Positions 1 to 11,800 are shown, counted from the first letter of the stretch. The stretch is DNA of 38,894 bases from Reticulitermes lucifugus (GCA_026260175.1 JAKCWW010002789.1:14615-53508), one strand, 5' to 3'. Notes: a model not told the origin generated them from the letters alone. Made by a program: numbers and translations.

Positions 1-200
1 TCCTGAAGAACTGACTGTACTGGACTATAGAGTATCTACCACACTGCATTTATCATCATGCACTTCCTGAAGAACTGACTGTACTGGACTATAGAGTATC
101 TAGCACACTGCATTTATCATCATGCACTTCCTGAAGAACTGACTGTACTGGACTGTACAGCATCTGCAGCACTACATGTAGGCTGTCATTGTGCACATGC
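1..200. repeat. 64-bp tandem repeat cut by the left window edge
   Basis: A unit beginning tcctgaagaactgactgtac starts at positions 1, 65 and 129, so the period is 64 bp. Copies 1 and 2 differ by about one base. Copy 3 matches for its first 25 or so bases and then diverges. Within each unit the motif cattatcatcatgcact-like sequence joins one copy to the next. The array probably extends left of the window, so total copy number is unknown. No coding signal is evident. Confidence 0.9.
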
Positions 201-489
201 ATCAGCTCTGACTGCATTAACCTGTGTTTACAGGACACTGTGAAGTTGGCATTCACGAACTGAAAATATGGACGCATGAGCAGATTGAGCGCGCAAAATT
301 GCTATATTTCCTAGCTTTTTTTTTGAACCACTTGTAGACAGCAAAGTGTTAACAAAGAAAGAAGTGCTTCAGTGATAATGGCGACTGTCAGGAGAGTAAC
401 CCTCTTTCGAAATATTTGGACTACTGTTGAATTTCCATGTGTGGCTTCATAATTTATGCTCTTCGCCATACATTATTATGGCGATGAAA
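201..489. other. No gene recognised
   Basis: Nothing here looks like a host exon or a known repeat. It is a short non-coding stretch between the tandem array and a LINE relic. Confidence 0.5.
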
Positions 490-715
490 TCAAGGAGAAT
501 GAGGTGAGTGGTGCATGTAGCGCAGATAGGGGCGATTAAAATGCATAGAAATATAGTCGGGGAAACTAAATGGAAGAGACAACTTGGATGACCTGGATGT
601 ACGTGGGAAGGCAGTATGAAAATGAGGTTTAAAGAATCAGGGGTGTGACAGTATGAATTACATTCAGCTGGCTTAGTGAAGGGCCCAGTGTTCAGCGGTT
701 GTGAATGAATCTACA
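490..715 (+). pseudogene. Degenerate C-terminal tail of a non-LTR retrotransposon ORF
   Basis: The frame beginning at the agaatgagg near 494 reads, through several stops, an MR..VVHVAQIG segment, then IVGETKWKRQLG, then TWEGSMKMRFKESG, and finally HSAG..KGPVFSG. This order (GHVARMG-like, G-K-x-x-G-K-R, W-x-D/G-x-x-K-M, then D-W-x-x-L-A-Q-D-R-like) is the usual end of arthropod LINE reverse-transcriptase ORFs. At least four in-frame stops make it a dead relic. A second, independent relic of the same ORF tail lies at 11311-11535. Clade assignment is not possible from this piece alone. Confidence 0.55.
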
Positions 716-3700
716 GGTTCTGTGAAAGATAGATTTGTGACTAGCTGAATTATTTCTTAAGAAGGCATGGAGTTAATTTACGTATTTATTGTGATGGAAG
801 AGGAAGGGATGCGACGTTTCGAACACACAGTTGTACGCTATGAACGCCACTACACCAGAAGGTCTTCGCCTGTGTAAAGGCATGTGTTTTCAGATTTTTA
901 TCTCTTCAATACATCTTGTTTCCACCCAGGCAGTCGCAGTAGTGTGTAAACGTGTAAGGCTGGGTCATTGTAACCTATGGGCCAATTTTCACAAACGATA
1001 AGAAATAAAACTGAGGCAATGTTTCCAAAAAAAAAAAGTGGATAGGCCACTGCTGTTGGTAATATTTCATTACCTTCCCAAACAGCTCATTTCGGTGTAA
1101 AAGCTGTAAGACCTATCAAGGCAGAATGTAATATTCGCCTTCTTTTATAACTACTTTTCATTTTCTGCTTACCCAGCCGCTGAATCCACATTTATTCTTA
1201 TGAAAAAGGGCATGAAGTTTTTTATGTTGCAAGAAGAATGCATTCGCATGTTGGTCTCCATTTACTGTAACAGACAAGAGAAGTATTAGAGCAGTTTCTT
1301 CGCTGCCTACAGTCTTATGGCGCCTGGTTGTAAGAACTTTTACAGTCGACGGTAGTCGTAAACATGAAGCCATCGCCGGAGAAGGAATTACGGCCAAGTT
1401 TTGATGGTAATCAGAAGTCAGCATGACAATGGAACGATGTCGTTACGACCCACTGATGTCTCTGGGAGCTCGTGCTTAGTGAAGGGCATTGTGATGACAG
1501 ATTATCGTATAACGTCCCTTATCGTGTCGTTTAAATGGTGCCCTAGATCCATTTTGTGCTGGGCATTGCCTTTTGTTATTCGAAGAAGGGTTGACGTGGT
1601 TGTTGGAGGTAATCGATAACGCAGACTGTGCTGTTTTTTTTATTAATTGGGTTGGCGTAGTCCAAGCTGTGTAATTCTGTGGGAAGAGGGGCTGGTTCCC
1701 GCTGTGATCCGAAGTGCTAATTCCGGTCTGCTAGCGGACTGTGTTCAGATCTTCGAAGTCTGAGGTAGAAACGTGGGCTGTTGCCCGTTGTTTTTCTGTA
1801 TGTCTGTGAGGCCTTGCGATGATCCGATCATTTGAAGAGTCCTGTCGCTTCTCGTCACAGTGACGTCAGTACGTAATTACAGTGTAGGACGCAGAGCTGG
1901 AACCTGGCTGCAACGTCAAAGGATTCCATAGTAATTTTATAACGGTTTAATTAATTATGCGTCTGTTAAAAGTGAGCATATTTACCGTCCACACATTTCG
2001 TTGCTGGAACGTATACTTTTTATCCAGCAGAGTATGCTCGAATTTGAAAGTGACAGGATAGTGACGCAGAATCTCTCTCTGCATAAACGGAATGTTCTCC
2101 TTGTTATTGTTAAACTCATGTGCAATAACAGTCTCCGGCTTTCTTAGAGCTCGCAAGAGACATTGGCAAGGCATCCTAGAACGAATAACGTAGCAGTTGA
2201 TTACGGAGACACCGGTTGTTACCGTTTGCTTGGATATCGAGCATTGAGTCACAGCGTACTTCATGTTGTCGGCTGAATTTCTCTTCATCTAAATTTTCCG
2301 ATTTTCGCTGTGATGGCGGTTTAAGCGTTTCATTATAACGGAAGGTGCGAGTTGCGGTAAATTCTATTTGAGTTACGCTGTTGACTGAGCAACCAGACGT
2401 AGCGTCGTACGTCATGTTTAGAAGATACTGAGTTCGGCTGAAGTTTCGTGTGGTTTTCCTCAGTCCTTCTAAGAAAATTCCGCTTAGGCTACAACGCCTT
2501 TCTTTTGTTTCCTTTCGAATTAATTTTTCACGAATTATCGTATCATTCGGGGCCACATGCTATTAGCAGTTGAATAGAACAGCGTAACACTGGATGTGTC
2601 CCACGTCTGCCGCCCGCATCTCTTTCAGTCCGTGATTTACAGTCGTTTTTCCTTGCGACGCTTTATTACCTGCGCCATAAAATCCCCAGAATCCAGCTCC
2701 TGGTTCGGGTGTCACAAACAAACATTACCGTCCAAGAACCTTTCTAAGTGTGCTACTTCCTAATTCATCATCGACACTCATCCTCCTATTCGACACCATG
2801 CAGTTGGGTAAACGTCGTTAAACAAACGAAGAGTCAATCACCTTTAAGTTGTGAAGTGCACTTGAAATTTTGTATAGATCCTCAATAAACATTTTGTTTG
2901 TAAACAGATATGAAACGGCAGCGCTGCGAAATAGGTTTTCTTGTTCCACAAGCAGTGAAAGTTATGGACCAGTTAAACTTTCAGCAGCTCACATATGCAC
3001 CCTCATATCACTCTACGGAGTGTTTCATAATAAACATGGCTTCCGTGTTTTTGTACAGGTATATGTGTGTACCAGCAGAAGTGGAACGTGTCAACTATCT
3101 GCCCCCTCCTAATATACTGACGATGCATAATCGCCTTACCCCGGATAACACTGGCTTATCGCTTCCTGTGAATAATTGGTCATTCCACGTTTGCTTGTCT
3201 GTTTTGCACGCAGCTCAGTAGCAAGACGGGCAGTCTGGTGCGGGTGTATGGTGCTTCTTTACGTGTTTGTTGTAAGTCATCTGAAGTTGGGTAACAAGCC
3301 ACAAAGCTTTGGCCTCCGTGCAGCCAGGCTGAGAGTTCGGGCTGCAGTTGTAAGCCTAACCTGCTAATAGTCGTATCTACGCGACGACAGTCTTGGTAAA
3401 TATTGGAAGTTCCACAGTGTCCGAAGAATTATTCACACTGTGGCCAATACAGAGCGAATTTCCGAAAGTTTATTAAATTTCGTTTTCTGATGTTAATTTG
3501 CTTCTTCTTCGCCTCCGTTACAAAAATATTTGAATGAAAGTTTTTTTTAAATAAATTTTACAATGGCGGTGAAGAGAGAAGTGATAAATAGTAAGAAAAG
3601 GATGCAATAATACGCCGTACAAATGTGTATTACTGTAGAATTATGGAATCATACGTTTGGACATACTAATGGCTTTTCAGTACGCCACGACAGAATTGGA

Positions 3701-4848
3701 CGGACTTCCAAGTTTCATGAAAACACGAAGACTTGAAGACTGCATAATCTCTAGCCCATCTAATTCTGGAATCACGGGATCGAATCCTACCTGTGTCACG
3801 GCTGTCTGTGTGCATTTTTCGTCACTGCCTGTCCCATCCACCCCCCTTGCAGATGATACCTGTGATGTTATTCCAAGAATTGAGCGAACCTGGGATAAAC
3901 GACTTGTAAGAGAATTGGCATTGTAAGCACAGGGGAGGGGGGGGGGCATTTTGCAAGGTAAGTCGCGTGCCCTGCTGGTGCCGAGAGCACAAGTGTCGCA
4001 CTAACCGGACCCAGGATCAATACTCGGTCAGTCCACATGGACGAGGTGACGGTGAAAGTTCAGAGCGCATCCGTTAACCTTCTTGATTAGTGCTTGTCAT
4101 TAACCTTAATATCAGAGAGAGTATCGTGAGAAGACAAGTAGCGTAGAGCTGGCTGACGTTTCGGAAGGCCAAAATATGGAGGTTTCCCGCCGTTCTACGT
4201 TGTTCCTATTACCCTTTGGATAGGACCGTGTTTTGCTGAAGTATTTAGGACATTCCGTGCTGTCGCCATCCGTGATTGATAATAAGCATCTATCCCGTCG
4301 AGGACAGGTGCGAGCGTTACATCAGATCATTTATTTCATGGTTCTGAATAAATGACGAGATGATACAACGTCGTGTTTCGTTGTGTGCGATGTATGAAGT
4401 GACTGTATTGGACAAACCCTGCCAGCCGACATCTCAGTCAGTGTTGTGGTTCGCCGTTCCTGATAAAGGATATTCACTCTTTTAGAACAGGGTGAGCCTG
4501 AGTCGCTTGTCCCCACGGCTTTAGGCCTGTAGTGCCTTTCCGTAAGAAGACGTAAGTGCTTTTGCATGTCGAACTAAGAAGGAACTCTTCAGCGCGTTGG
4601 TAAAGTTTGCTTTAGAGCACTGCTGTAGTGCTGCACGATCACTCGTGGAGTAAACATCGTGCATCGTGCATCAAAGCCTTGGATCTCCGCTCCACAAAAA
4701 GCAGATGTCTAATACTGCAAGGTGTTTGGAGACAGCTTTTTTACATTTTACATTTAATACTTCACTTGTATTTTAATCTGACTAATTTTTAGTAATACTG
4801 TACATCAGTTGACTGTTGTATGATGCTGGTGTGTATATATTTACCATT
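716..4848. other. Non-coding span with no recognised gene
   Basis: All open frames are short, overlap on both strands and lack any domain pattern. Visible details are an A-run at 1028-1038, a G-run of 10 at 3937-3946, and a B-box-like ggatcgaatcc near 3778 that has no convincing A-box partner. CpG dinucleotides are frequent throughout. The span is best read as intronic or intergenic DNA with unrecognised old repeats. Confidence 0.5.
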
Positions 4849-4862
4849 TACTGATATATGAT

Positions 4863-5146
4863 TTTTGGGGGGGGGTGAGGACCCCGCAGCAGATGCTACG
4901 GACGCACCGCAGCCTTGAGGCATATTGTGTAACCCTGTGATGAAGGTGATAGTTTTTTTGTTGTTTTTACTTGTAATGGAGCAGCGGTAGAATGAAATTG
5001 ACAGGGGAAAACCTAAGTACTCGGGGGGAAAAACCTGTCCAAGTGCCACTTCGTCCACCACAAATCCCACATGGACTGACCCGGGATCGAACCCGGGCTT
5101 CCGCGGCGAGAGGCCGGCAACTAACCGCCTGAGCCATGGCACGGCC
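4863..5146 (-). mobile_element. tRNA-derived SINE, family C, with 14-bp target-site duplication
   Basis: On the minus strand the element opens with a tRNA-like head: an A box of TGGCTCAGgCGG type and a B box GGGTTCGATCCC, the latter inside a G/C-rich arm. A tRNA-unrelated body with the phrase gtggacgaagtggcac follows. The 14-base sequence tactgatatatgat occurs at 4849-4862 and again at 5147-5160, directly abutting the element, and is a perfect target-site duplication. The acceptor stem does not close, so this is not a working tRNA gene. The body ends at a run of nine G on the plus strand (4867-4875). A second copy lies at 25046-25402, and fragments occur near 30.05 kb. Confidence 0.9.
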
Positions 5147-5180
5147 TACTGATATATGATACGCTGCTTGGGTCTTCATA

Positions 5181-5227
5181 GCTCCCTGATCATGGCTGCA
5201 ATAGGTGGCCGAAACATGTAGGTGTGC
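5181..5227 (+). other. Decayed hammerhead-like motif
   Basis: The order CTGATCA (5186-5192), a GGC...GCC stem II, GAAAC at 5211-5215, ATGTA and then GGTGTGC matches the layout of the better-preserved motif at 38105-38148. The core G8 position is changed (CTGATCA instead of CTGANGA), and stem I pairs only partly, so a functional ribozyme is not expected. Confidence 0.5.
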
Positions 5228-5521
5228 AAAAACTAAGCTTTGTGCAGTAGTTGGAAATAAAACTAGTGTGGATTAGAATTGTTGGATGTGTCTGTAGTCG
5301 CAAAGATGAGTGAAGTTGACACTACTTAGAGCTAACCAATCGGACCATAACAGTTGACATGACATCTTTAACGGCTCGGTTAGCAGTTAGTCCTTATGTT
5401 GACTTCGTAAGTAGTGATTTGTGTGACCTTTAAAACGATTGCTGTAGGAATCTTCTGCCGTTTGCGGTGTTACAGCCTTCCTATTTAGTCATTTGACGCT
5501 ATTTATCGCCTTTCGGCCAGA

Positions 5522-5769
5522 GTTTTTTTTTCCATGGCGCAACAGCCCCTAGTGGGCCAGGGCCTCCTCATTATCGAGGCCTCACGATCACACTCAGACA
5601 CACCACACTCGGTAGGACTCCTCTGGACGAGTGATCAGCCCGACGAAAAGACCTATACGTGACAACACACAAGGAACGCAAAAAACTAACATCTGTGCCC
5701 TCAGCGGGATTCGAACCCGCGATCCCAGCTGTCAAGCGGCCTTAGACCGCGCAGCCACTGGGATCGGCC
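5522..5769 (-). mobile_element. tRNA-derived SINE, family A (antisense)
   Basis: The reverse complement starts with a tRNA Leu/Ser-like head: GTGGCtgcGCGGTCtAAGG as the A-box region and GCGGGTTCGAATCCCGC as the B-box arm. A body follows with ctgatcactcgtcc, aggagtcctaccgagtg and ggcccactaggggctgt, ending in an A-rich tail seen here as the T run near 5523-5532. The same family occurs at 6646-6924 and 12088-12351. The 5' boundary is approximate. Confidence 0.88.
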
Positions 5770-5802
5770 GATAGGCCTAATAACGGATGCCTTTGATGTG
5801 AG

Positions 5803-6091
5803 GTGGGCCGGGATAGCGTAGTCGGTATAGCGACTCGCTACGGGCTGGGCGGTCCGGGGATCGAATCCCAGTGGGTGCGAGATTTTCTGCGCCCGTCCAG
5901 ACCGGCCCTGGGGCCCACCCAGCCTCCTGTGCAATGGGTCCCGGGTCTCTTTCCCGGGGGTAAAGCGGCCGGGGCGTGGCGTTGACCACCCACCCCCCAT
6001 CTAGCGCCGAGGTTAAAGAAAGAGTAAAGCTATACCTGTACTCCCCCTCTGGTCCTTCATGGCCTGTTCTACGGTGAACGTTACTTTTTTT
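5803..6091 (+). mobile_element. tRNA-derived SINE, family B, near full length
   Basis: The tRNA-like head has an A box TAGCGTAGTCGG (from about 5814) and a B box ggtccggggATCGAATCCC. A family-specific body with accggccctggggcccaccc, gtaaagcggccggggcgtgg and catctagcgccgaggttaaag follows. The same order appears at 13203-13490 and 25860-26150, which carry target-site duplications, and in degraded form at 7807-7990, 11638-11800 and 30657-30920. The 3' end is taken by comparison with those copies. Confidence 0.9.
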
Positions 6092-6636
6092 AATGTTGTG
6101 AAAGAGCAGCTTTTTAAATCCACAATAGCTCTACTAGTTTAAAATCATTGTGTGGTTTACAGGTAGTGAAAGTTTGGATTTTTATACAAATGCAGTCAGC
6201 TGTGACTGAGCCAACAGATTCTTACTGACGGACTGCATTTCTGTTCCGTATGCTACTGTGAACGATCTCCCGGACCCCTCTGTTCGTGATTTACCAGCTT
6301 CGTTACAGTTGGAGATGAAAGGATAGCCTCGGGTCTTGCTCCCCTGTACCCCCACCCCCCACCCCAAGTTCTCTATAAATTGATTGGTCAATGGAGCCGC
6401 TCATTCCCCCTGCGAAAGCTAGGCTGTATTGAAACTACAGTGACATACACCGAGTGACACTTCATTACACACACCGTGTCTTGTAGTTTCCATGAGTTTC
6501 CACGTCAATAGAATGGTGAAACTAATTTGGAACAGGTGTTAACTGTAACAGTGTTTCAGCATGAAGCTGCGTTACTCCGTACGTTAACGAACGCAATAAC
6601 AGTCACCACCCTCGTGCACCATAACTTAAACACTAG
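6092..6636. other. No gene recognised
   Basis: Between two SINEs lies unremarkable sequence with C-rich interrupted runs near 6350-6365. There are no splice-bounded open frames with a recognisable domain. Confidence 0.5.
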
Positions 6637-6645
6637 ATCGCCTCC

Positions 6646-6924
6646 GCCGATCCCGGTGTCCGCGCGGTCTAAGGTGCAGGTCTGCGGCCGCACGCCTGCT
6701 GGGATTGCGGGTTCGAATCCCGCCAGGGGCATGGATGTCTGTCTCTTGTGAGTGTTGTGTGTTGTCATGTAGAGGTATCTGCGACGGGCTGATCACTCGT
6801 CCGGAGGAGTCCTACCGAGTGTTTGTGTCATTGTGATCAGACGCAACCATAACCCTCTATACCTACAGTGAGTAGGTATAAGAGGTCAGACTAAGAAATA
6901 AAGAAAGGAAGAAAGAGAGAAAAA
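6646..6924 (+). mobile_element. tRNA-derived SINE, family A, variant 3' module, 9-bp target-site duplication
   Basis: The head carries GCGCGGTCTAAGG and the B-box arm GCGGGTTCGAATCCCGC, followed by the family-A body up to aggagtcctaccgagtg. The last third differs from the other family-A copies: it contains an imperfect hairpin (cctctatacctac ... gtaggtataagagg, about 6852-6880) and a purine-rich tail of about 40 bases. The sequence atcgcctcc at 6637-6645 is repeated at 6925-6933, a perfect target-site duplication that fixes both ends. Confidence 0.92.
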
Positions 6925-6933
6925 ATCGCCTCC

Positions 6934-7806
6934 ACTGCACATGTTGTCATACCGTTCGCATGTTCAGAGTTAAGTGTAGTGTTTATACCGTTTGCAGGGA
7001 AAGGTACTGATGACTGTCCCCTTTAAAGCCGAGTGGTAACTGGTTATGTAAGGCTTACCGTCATCAGTAACACTATACATCTCTACATCATGCCTTCAGA
7101 GGAGATTTGTGGGTTTCGTTTGGTTCACAGAATAAAGACTTAAGTATTTTTCTAAACAGTATTGACTAACTAAGCTTTGTAGTGATCACCTCGCGGAAAC
7201 TTTAAACCAAACGTATTTCATGAGAACATGCAAGCCGAACTATAGTGTCCTTGTTCTTTAAACTCACCATGTTATCATTGGAACTAATCACAACTGTACG
7301 TTGAATGGGAACAAGTGTGAGCATTTCGAAACGCGCCCTATACAGTATCTATTGTCTACGGAAATTACGATCAGGCCGTTTCTGACAAGCGTGACATTGC
7401 CGTACTTCGCAGCCTGTAGCAACTCCACAAAGTGCTGTGTGCATTTAAACGCCGTCTCTCCCCGTTAGCAACTCACTTTTCGCTGTAATAAGTGATCCAC
7501 GATACTGTAGCAAACACAATATCAAAATGTCGATTCAGTTTCAAAGTTACTGAACTTGCGGATAAAGCAGTACTTTTTGTGCGCATTTATCATCACAGCC
7601 CCCCCCCCCTGGATTAAGGTCGCATTGGCGCTGGTGCCGAGGTCTCGCAACCCGCTTTTGCAGGTTGGTCCGTTGCTTACCTGTGTTGTCTTATGACGGT
7701 GGCGGCCGTACGATCGGCTGACCCACCTGACATTCACTAAAATTAATTCCTAGGTGAAATATGCCACTGCCCAATCTGTGGATGCAGGGCATCGTTTTCT
7801 GGAGCT
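6934..7806. other. No gene recognised
   Basis: No exon or repeat is recognised here. A run of eleven C lies at 7599-7609. Confidence 0.5.
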
Positions 7807-7990
7807 GAGACAGCGTAGCCGGTGCCAGGGGCTGGACGACCGAGGAACTGTGCTTCGATGCCTCGCAGGGTCAGGATATTTTTATGTACTTAAAAAAATC
7901 CTGACCAGTTCTTAGGCGTGCCCAGCCTCCCTGTACCGGGGGTAAAGCGACAGGGGCGTGAGGCTAACCACTCACCTCACCCCCCCCCGG
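7807..7990 (+). mobile_element. Degraded SINE family B copy
   Basis: An A-box-like gcgtagccggtgcc and a damaged B box (cttcgatgcc) are followed, after a lost middle, by gcccagcctccctgtaccgggggtaaagcg and gcgtgaggctaaccactcacc-like sequence, both diagnostic of family B. It ends at a run of nine C (7980-7988). No target-site duplication was found. Confidence 0.65.
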
Positions 7991-10900
7991 ATTAAGATTG
8001 TGTGGATCTACACCTACACTTCTGCATGTGCGTTCATAGCGTGTAACTTTTTCTGCTTTTGTATCTTCTTCCTCATTTCTGATGCATGCTTGCTGTTCTG
8101 AAAGAAGTGCGTCTCATTCAGTACTCATGACAGACACGCGGAACCTACGAGATACGCATTGTGTATTATTTGAATAATTGCAGTCCGAAGATAAGATTTA
8201 GAAATAGCTGATACAGTGTTACTTGGACGAATATAAGCTGACGCTTTGAGTTCGCGTCCCTTCAATCTTGTTTAAATTTTGAACTGTAGATTTGACGGAA
8301 TGTTATTGGAGTTCCACTCCAGTGCACTGTTCTCTTTTTTATTAAAATTCAATTTCTCTTTTCTATTGTTGCTGGAGATTGGTGTGCTCTAAAGAAAAGA
8401 GCTGTATTGTACTGTATTGTATTTAGTGGGTAGGGAATGCTGTAGCGGGAGACGAAAACAGAAACTGAAAATCACAGTTTCATCGGGAGATTTTAATTCA
8501 CTGGTAAAAGTTTCTCGATCAGAACGAGTGACGTCGAACTTTAGTGACATTTCGTGGTTTTCCTATGCTTTCTTCATTTAAACCATGCTACATTATCCTG
8601 CAATAAGTCAACACTACTTCATTGCCGTCAGCAGTTCTCAGTCTCCACATTGTCACCAACAATCAGTTCAGTAGTTGGTGTTGTTAGTCGATTATTTATA
8701 ATTGCTGACTATTTTCTTTAAACGATTAATACTTTGACGTAGTCAGTCTTATATTCTCACGTTCAGGGCGAATGGTTTAGTTTCCAGTAGTACTGCATCT
8801 TTCCGCAGTATAGACTAGTGTCCCTTTTCTACTTTGGTTACAGTATTTACCCGAACATAAGACGAGAATTGTCTGAAAAATCTTTATATTGTGATTACAA
8901 ACTGGTTTCTTAGGACGAATATTTACATCATCATTGGTACAAAGAACGCCTGTGTTGTTATTACGGGTAGTATTTCTTCTAGTGATGGTTCGACAAAGTG
9001 TTCAGCTTTGTTGTTAACCCTCTGAAGATTGAACCCTGAATTCTATTTAAACAATTTGTTCATACCACTCAGTGAACACACTCCGTCTCGGTTGTTAAGA
9101 GCCAGTAAGCAAACGCCGTATGTTGCTGTGTACGTATTTACCTGTTATTTAGTCCATACATAATATACAGGATGATTTAAACTAAAATTCTGCTAGCAGA
9201 ACCTAGACGTTCACCTGCTGTTACTGAAGCTCCCCATCGGACCCGTTCCTCCGTCCATCCTCACCACCATTCCATCTTACCGTCCATTTCCTCGTTATTT
9301 CAAGCAAGCGATATTAAAAGGGGTTTCCCAGTAAAATTCCCTGAACAGCCCTTGTCTCCCAAATCGTAACACCCCCAACCCATCTTAACTTTGCAGACGT
9401 CGATAGCCTAAGAGTAGGACTGTACCTGTGTAAATCACCAAGTACCTTGATTTTCAGTATCTTAAATTTTTCGCTTCAATTATTATTCAGTAATATTGGT
9501 TCGGATGTATATTGAATACTGTCTCTGAAAGAAACCTCACCGAGCATTGAAACTTGGAGAAAAGAAAATTGCTTTTTTTTTTTTTACGAATTCTTCTTCA
9601 CTTACATTCAGGCAAAGACGTTAAAAGTTCCTGATTTTTAACCACTTGACTTGTTTCAAAGCTGGGAACACCACACATCAGTTGCCGTGTTGTCTTACCG
9701 GAAGACAACGTGACCAGACTTTATGTGCGTGTTTATAATTAATTTACTAATGAATTATTAATTACTTATCCTCGCAAATTATATTTACATTACACAGATG
9801 ATTTGCCTTTCACGACTACGTATATTTGTCCATTGTCTCGTGTCCCAGAAATACAAAAAGGTAAACACAACATTTCGCAAACTGGATCGGTCTCCGTCAC
9901 CAGGTAAAGAGGTAGGAACGCATCTACTGAGTTTGGCGCGTTAGACCGAGCTGCTCCCAGTCTCAGAGATTGAGTTCGTTTTAATATTATACGATGGACG
10001 TGTGCAGAAACTAACTAGGTCTGAATATGCAGTATGTAATATACCGTTGTCAGAGATCGGTAGGATTGAATGTGTTTACCTAATTACCCATTAAAGCCTG
10101 AAATGTATGTAAAGAATATATGACAGTTCACTTCCAAACTCACGGAGAACACAGGGTGTCTCCATTAGAAACAGGAGTAGGATATATATGTATATTTATT
10201 GTGCAAACCGTACGAAACATACAAACGTAGTACGAGCGAAGTGTGGAGAGATTTAACGTTAAAACTGATGGTTCTTGTAGTAATCACTGAACTTTAAATG
10301 GTTAATAAATCGATTAGTAAGTTAATAGTTAATAAAATAAACGTTGTAGTTGAAAGACATCCGTAGTCATCGTCCAGGAACCCCGCGATCATAGCGCCGC
10401 CACGGTGAGATCAAGGACCCAGACTTTCAACATCAAGTTCCTCGCGTAGAAGAGACATGCCTTAAGCCGAGTACTGTTTAATGCAATAATGTGTTAGTTC
10501 GCTGGCACACAAGTAACTTTCGGAGGCACTCACTGTGTGTCCTCTTGTGCCAAGTGTTTTTTTTAGCTCTGTTCCTTTCCACTTTCCAAAATCCAGACGT
10601 GGTTGATAATATTTCCGCACCTCACTCGGTTGTCCAGTTACATCCTCGAGGGAGGACTGGATTAGCAGCGGATCGTAATGACCCTAATAATAACAGGCCT
10701 CGGGGTCGGCTGCTTTTGCCGATGTCTTCATGGGTTTTCTCTTTCTCTCCTACCTGTTTCAAGTATAGTGCCTTAAAGCACTTTGCGACAGCTTTCTCAC
10801 TCAGCTCGTAAGTATCCAGTCATGCTGGTGCGGTATCACTTACGCACTTGAAAACACGCTGTTAAATCAAGCAAGAGCAAACAAATATTTCGGGTCCATA

Positions 10901-11310
10901 AAATGAATAACGCTAATGGTGAATGCTTTTAATACTTGTATATGATATGTATATGATATGAATATTTAATAAATCTCATTGTCCCGCTTCTTTGAATGCA
11001 AATACAGCGTCGGTGTTTCCGTTCTCGTGTCTTGCTCTCTGCCTGTGCGTTCTCACGCCTTGTGTTGATAGCTGCCGTCGGCTATATACAGATCTTGATT
11101 GTTGTTATACCCGTAGCGACTCTTCTGGTTTCCATGACCTTTTCATCGCACCCTTCTGACTCCCCTAGTTCAGTTCCTGTTTTTACATTCCATCCGGTGC
11201 GTCCCACAGTCACCTTCTGGTTCAGGCTGGGCTGCAAGATGTCCGTTTATCTTCATCTCGCGTCTCAGTCTGGAAGCCACTGCCTGCCTTGTTCTGTATA
11301 AATTATCAGG
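7991..11310. other. Long non-coding span
   Basis: No gene or well-preserved repeat is recognised. A short piece at 8846-8876 (gtatttacccgaacataagacga) loosely resembles the dispersed repeat at 38798-38894. There is a T run near 9572-9583 and AT-rich simple sequence near 10183-10200. The open frames at 10491-10811 and 10996-11301 have no domain pattern and are probably chance. Confidence 0.5.
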
Positions 11311-11535
11311 AAGGATGAGCTGGGCGGTGCATGTAGTATGCATGGGAACATACAAGATTTTGGTAAAGCTGAAAGGAAGATAAAAACACGGAAGGCCTCG
11401 GCGCAAATGGGAAAATATTATAGAGTCGTAAAATGAGTGGAATGAGGAGGATGTGAAGTGGGTTCATCTGGCTAAGGATATGAACCAGGGAAGGGTTCTT
11501 ATGGGCACGATAATAAAACCTCGTGCTCCATAAAG
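11311..11535 (+). pseudogene. Degenerate C-terminal tail of a non-LTR retrotransposon ORF (second relic)
   Basis: Reading from the aggatgagctgg near 11311, one frame gives MSWAVHVVCMG, YKILVK, HGRPRRKWENII, EEDVKWVHLAKDMNQGRVL and GTIIKPRAP in the order typical of LINE ORF2 ends. The GRPRRKW box is especially characteristic. Three stops interrupt the frame. It is more recognisable than the relic at 490-715 and does not derive from it by local duplication, since the two have decayed differently. Confidence 0.65.
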
Positions 11536-11637
11536 GAGGGCGAATTCCTGCACTATCGAAACTATTGTTATCATCATCATCGTCTCAAGAATGACTCTGC
11601 TGCGTGGAATTACTGAAAGATAAAATTATCCGTGTAG

Positions 11638-11800
11638 ACGCCATAAAGGCTTATGGGGGAGTGGAAGTACAGCTCCACTCATTCTTCTTAACCTCGGCAC
11701 TGGATGGAGGTGAATGGTCGGCTTTACGCACCGGCCGCTCTACCCCCGGGAAAGTGTCTTCAATACCCTTTAAATAGGAAGCTGGGTGGGCCCCAGAATC
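11638..11800 (-). mobile_element. SINE family B, truncated antisense copy
   Basis: Matches to the family-B body in reverse orientation run from ccataaaggc through aacctcggcac, accggccgctctaccccc and gctgggtgggccccag. The tRNA-like head is missing, as expected for a 5'-truncated retrocopy. Confidence 0.75.

Noticed and set aside
1..200. CRISPR-like array
   Set aside because: The units are contiguous 64-bp tandem repeats without unique spacers, in a eukaryotic genome.
1947..2556. Overlapping minus-strand open frames of 113 and 126 codons
   Set aside because: No domain pattern, no splice context, and overlapping frames of similar quality on the same strand indicate chance.
3760..4030. Possible fourth tRNA-derived SINE around ggatcgaatcc at 3778
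   Set aside because: Only a B-box-like match. No A box at the correct spacing, no second copy in the window and no target-site duplication.
4140..4165. gctgacgtttcgga as a further foldback/hammerhead copy
   Set aside because: Only about 12 bases are shared; there is no stem II or CUGANGA partner nearby.
5073..5146. Possible tRNA gene (minus strand) with good A and B boxes
   Set aside because: The acceptor stem does not pair, and the sequence is the head of a 284-bp SINE with a target-site duplication.
5803..5880. Possible tRNA gene in the family-B SINE head
   Set aside because: Same reasoning: no cloverleaf closure, and it is repeated with an identical body elsewhere in the window.
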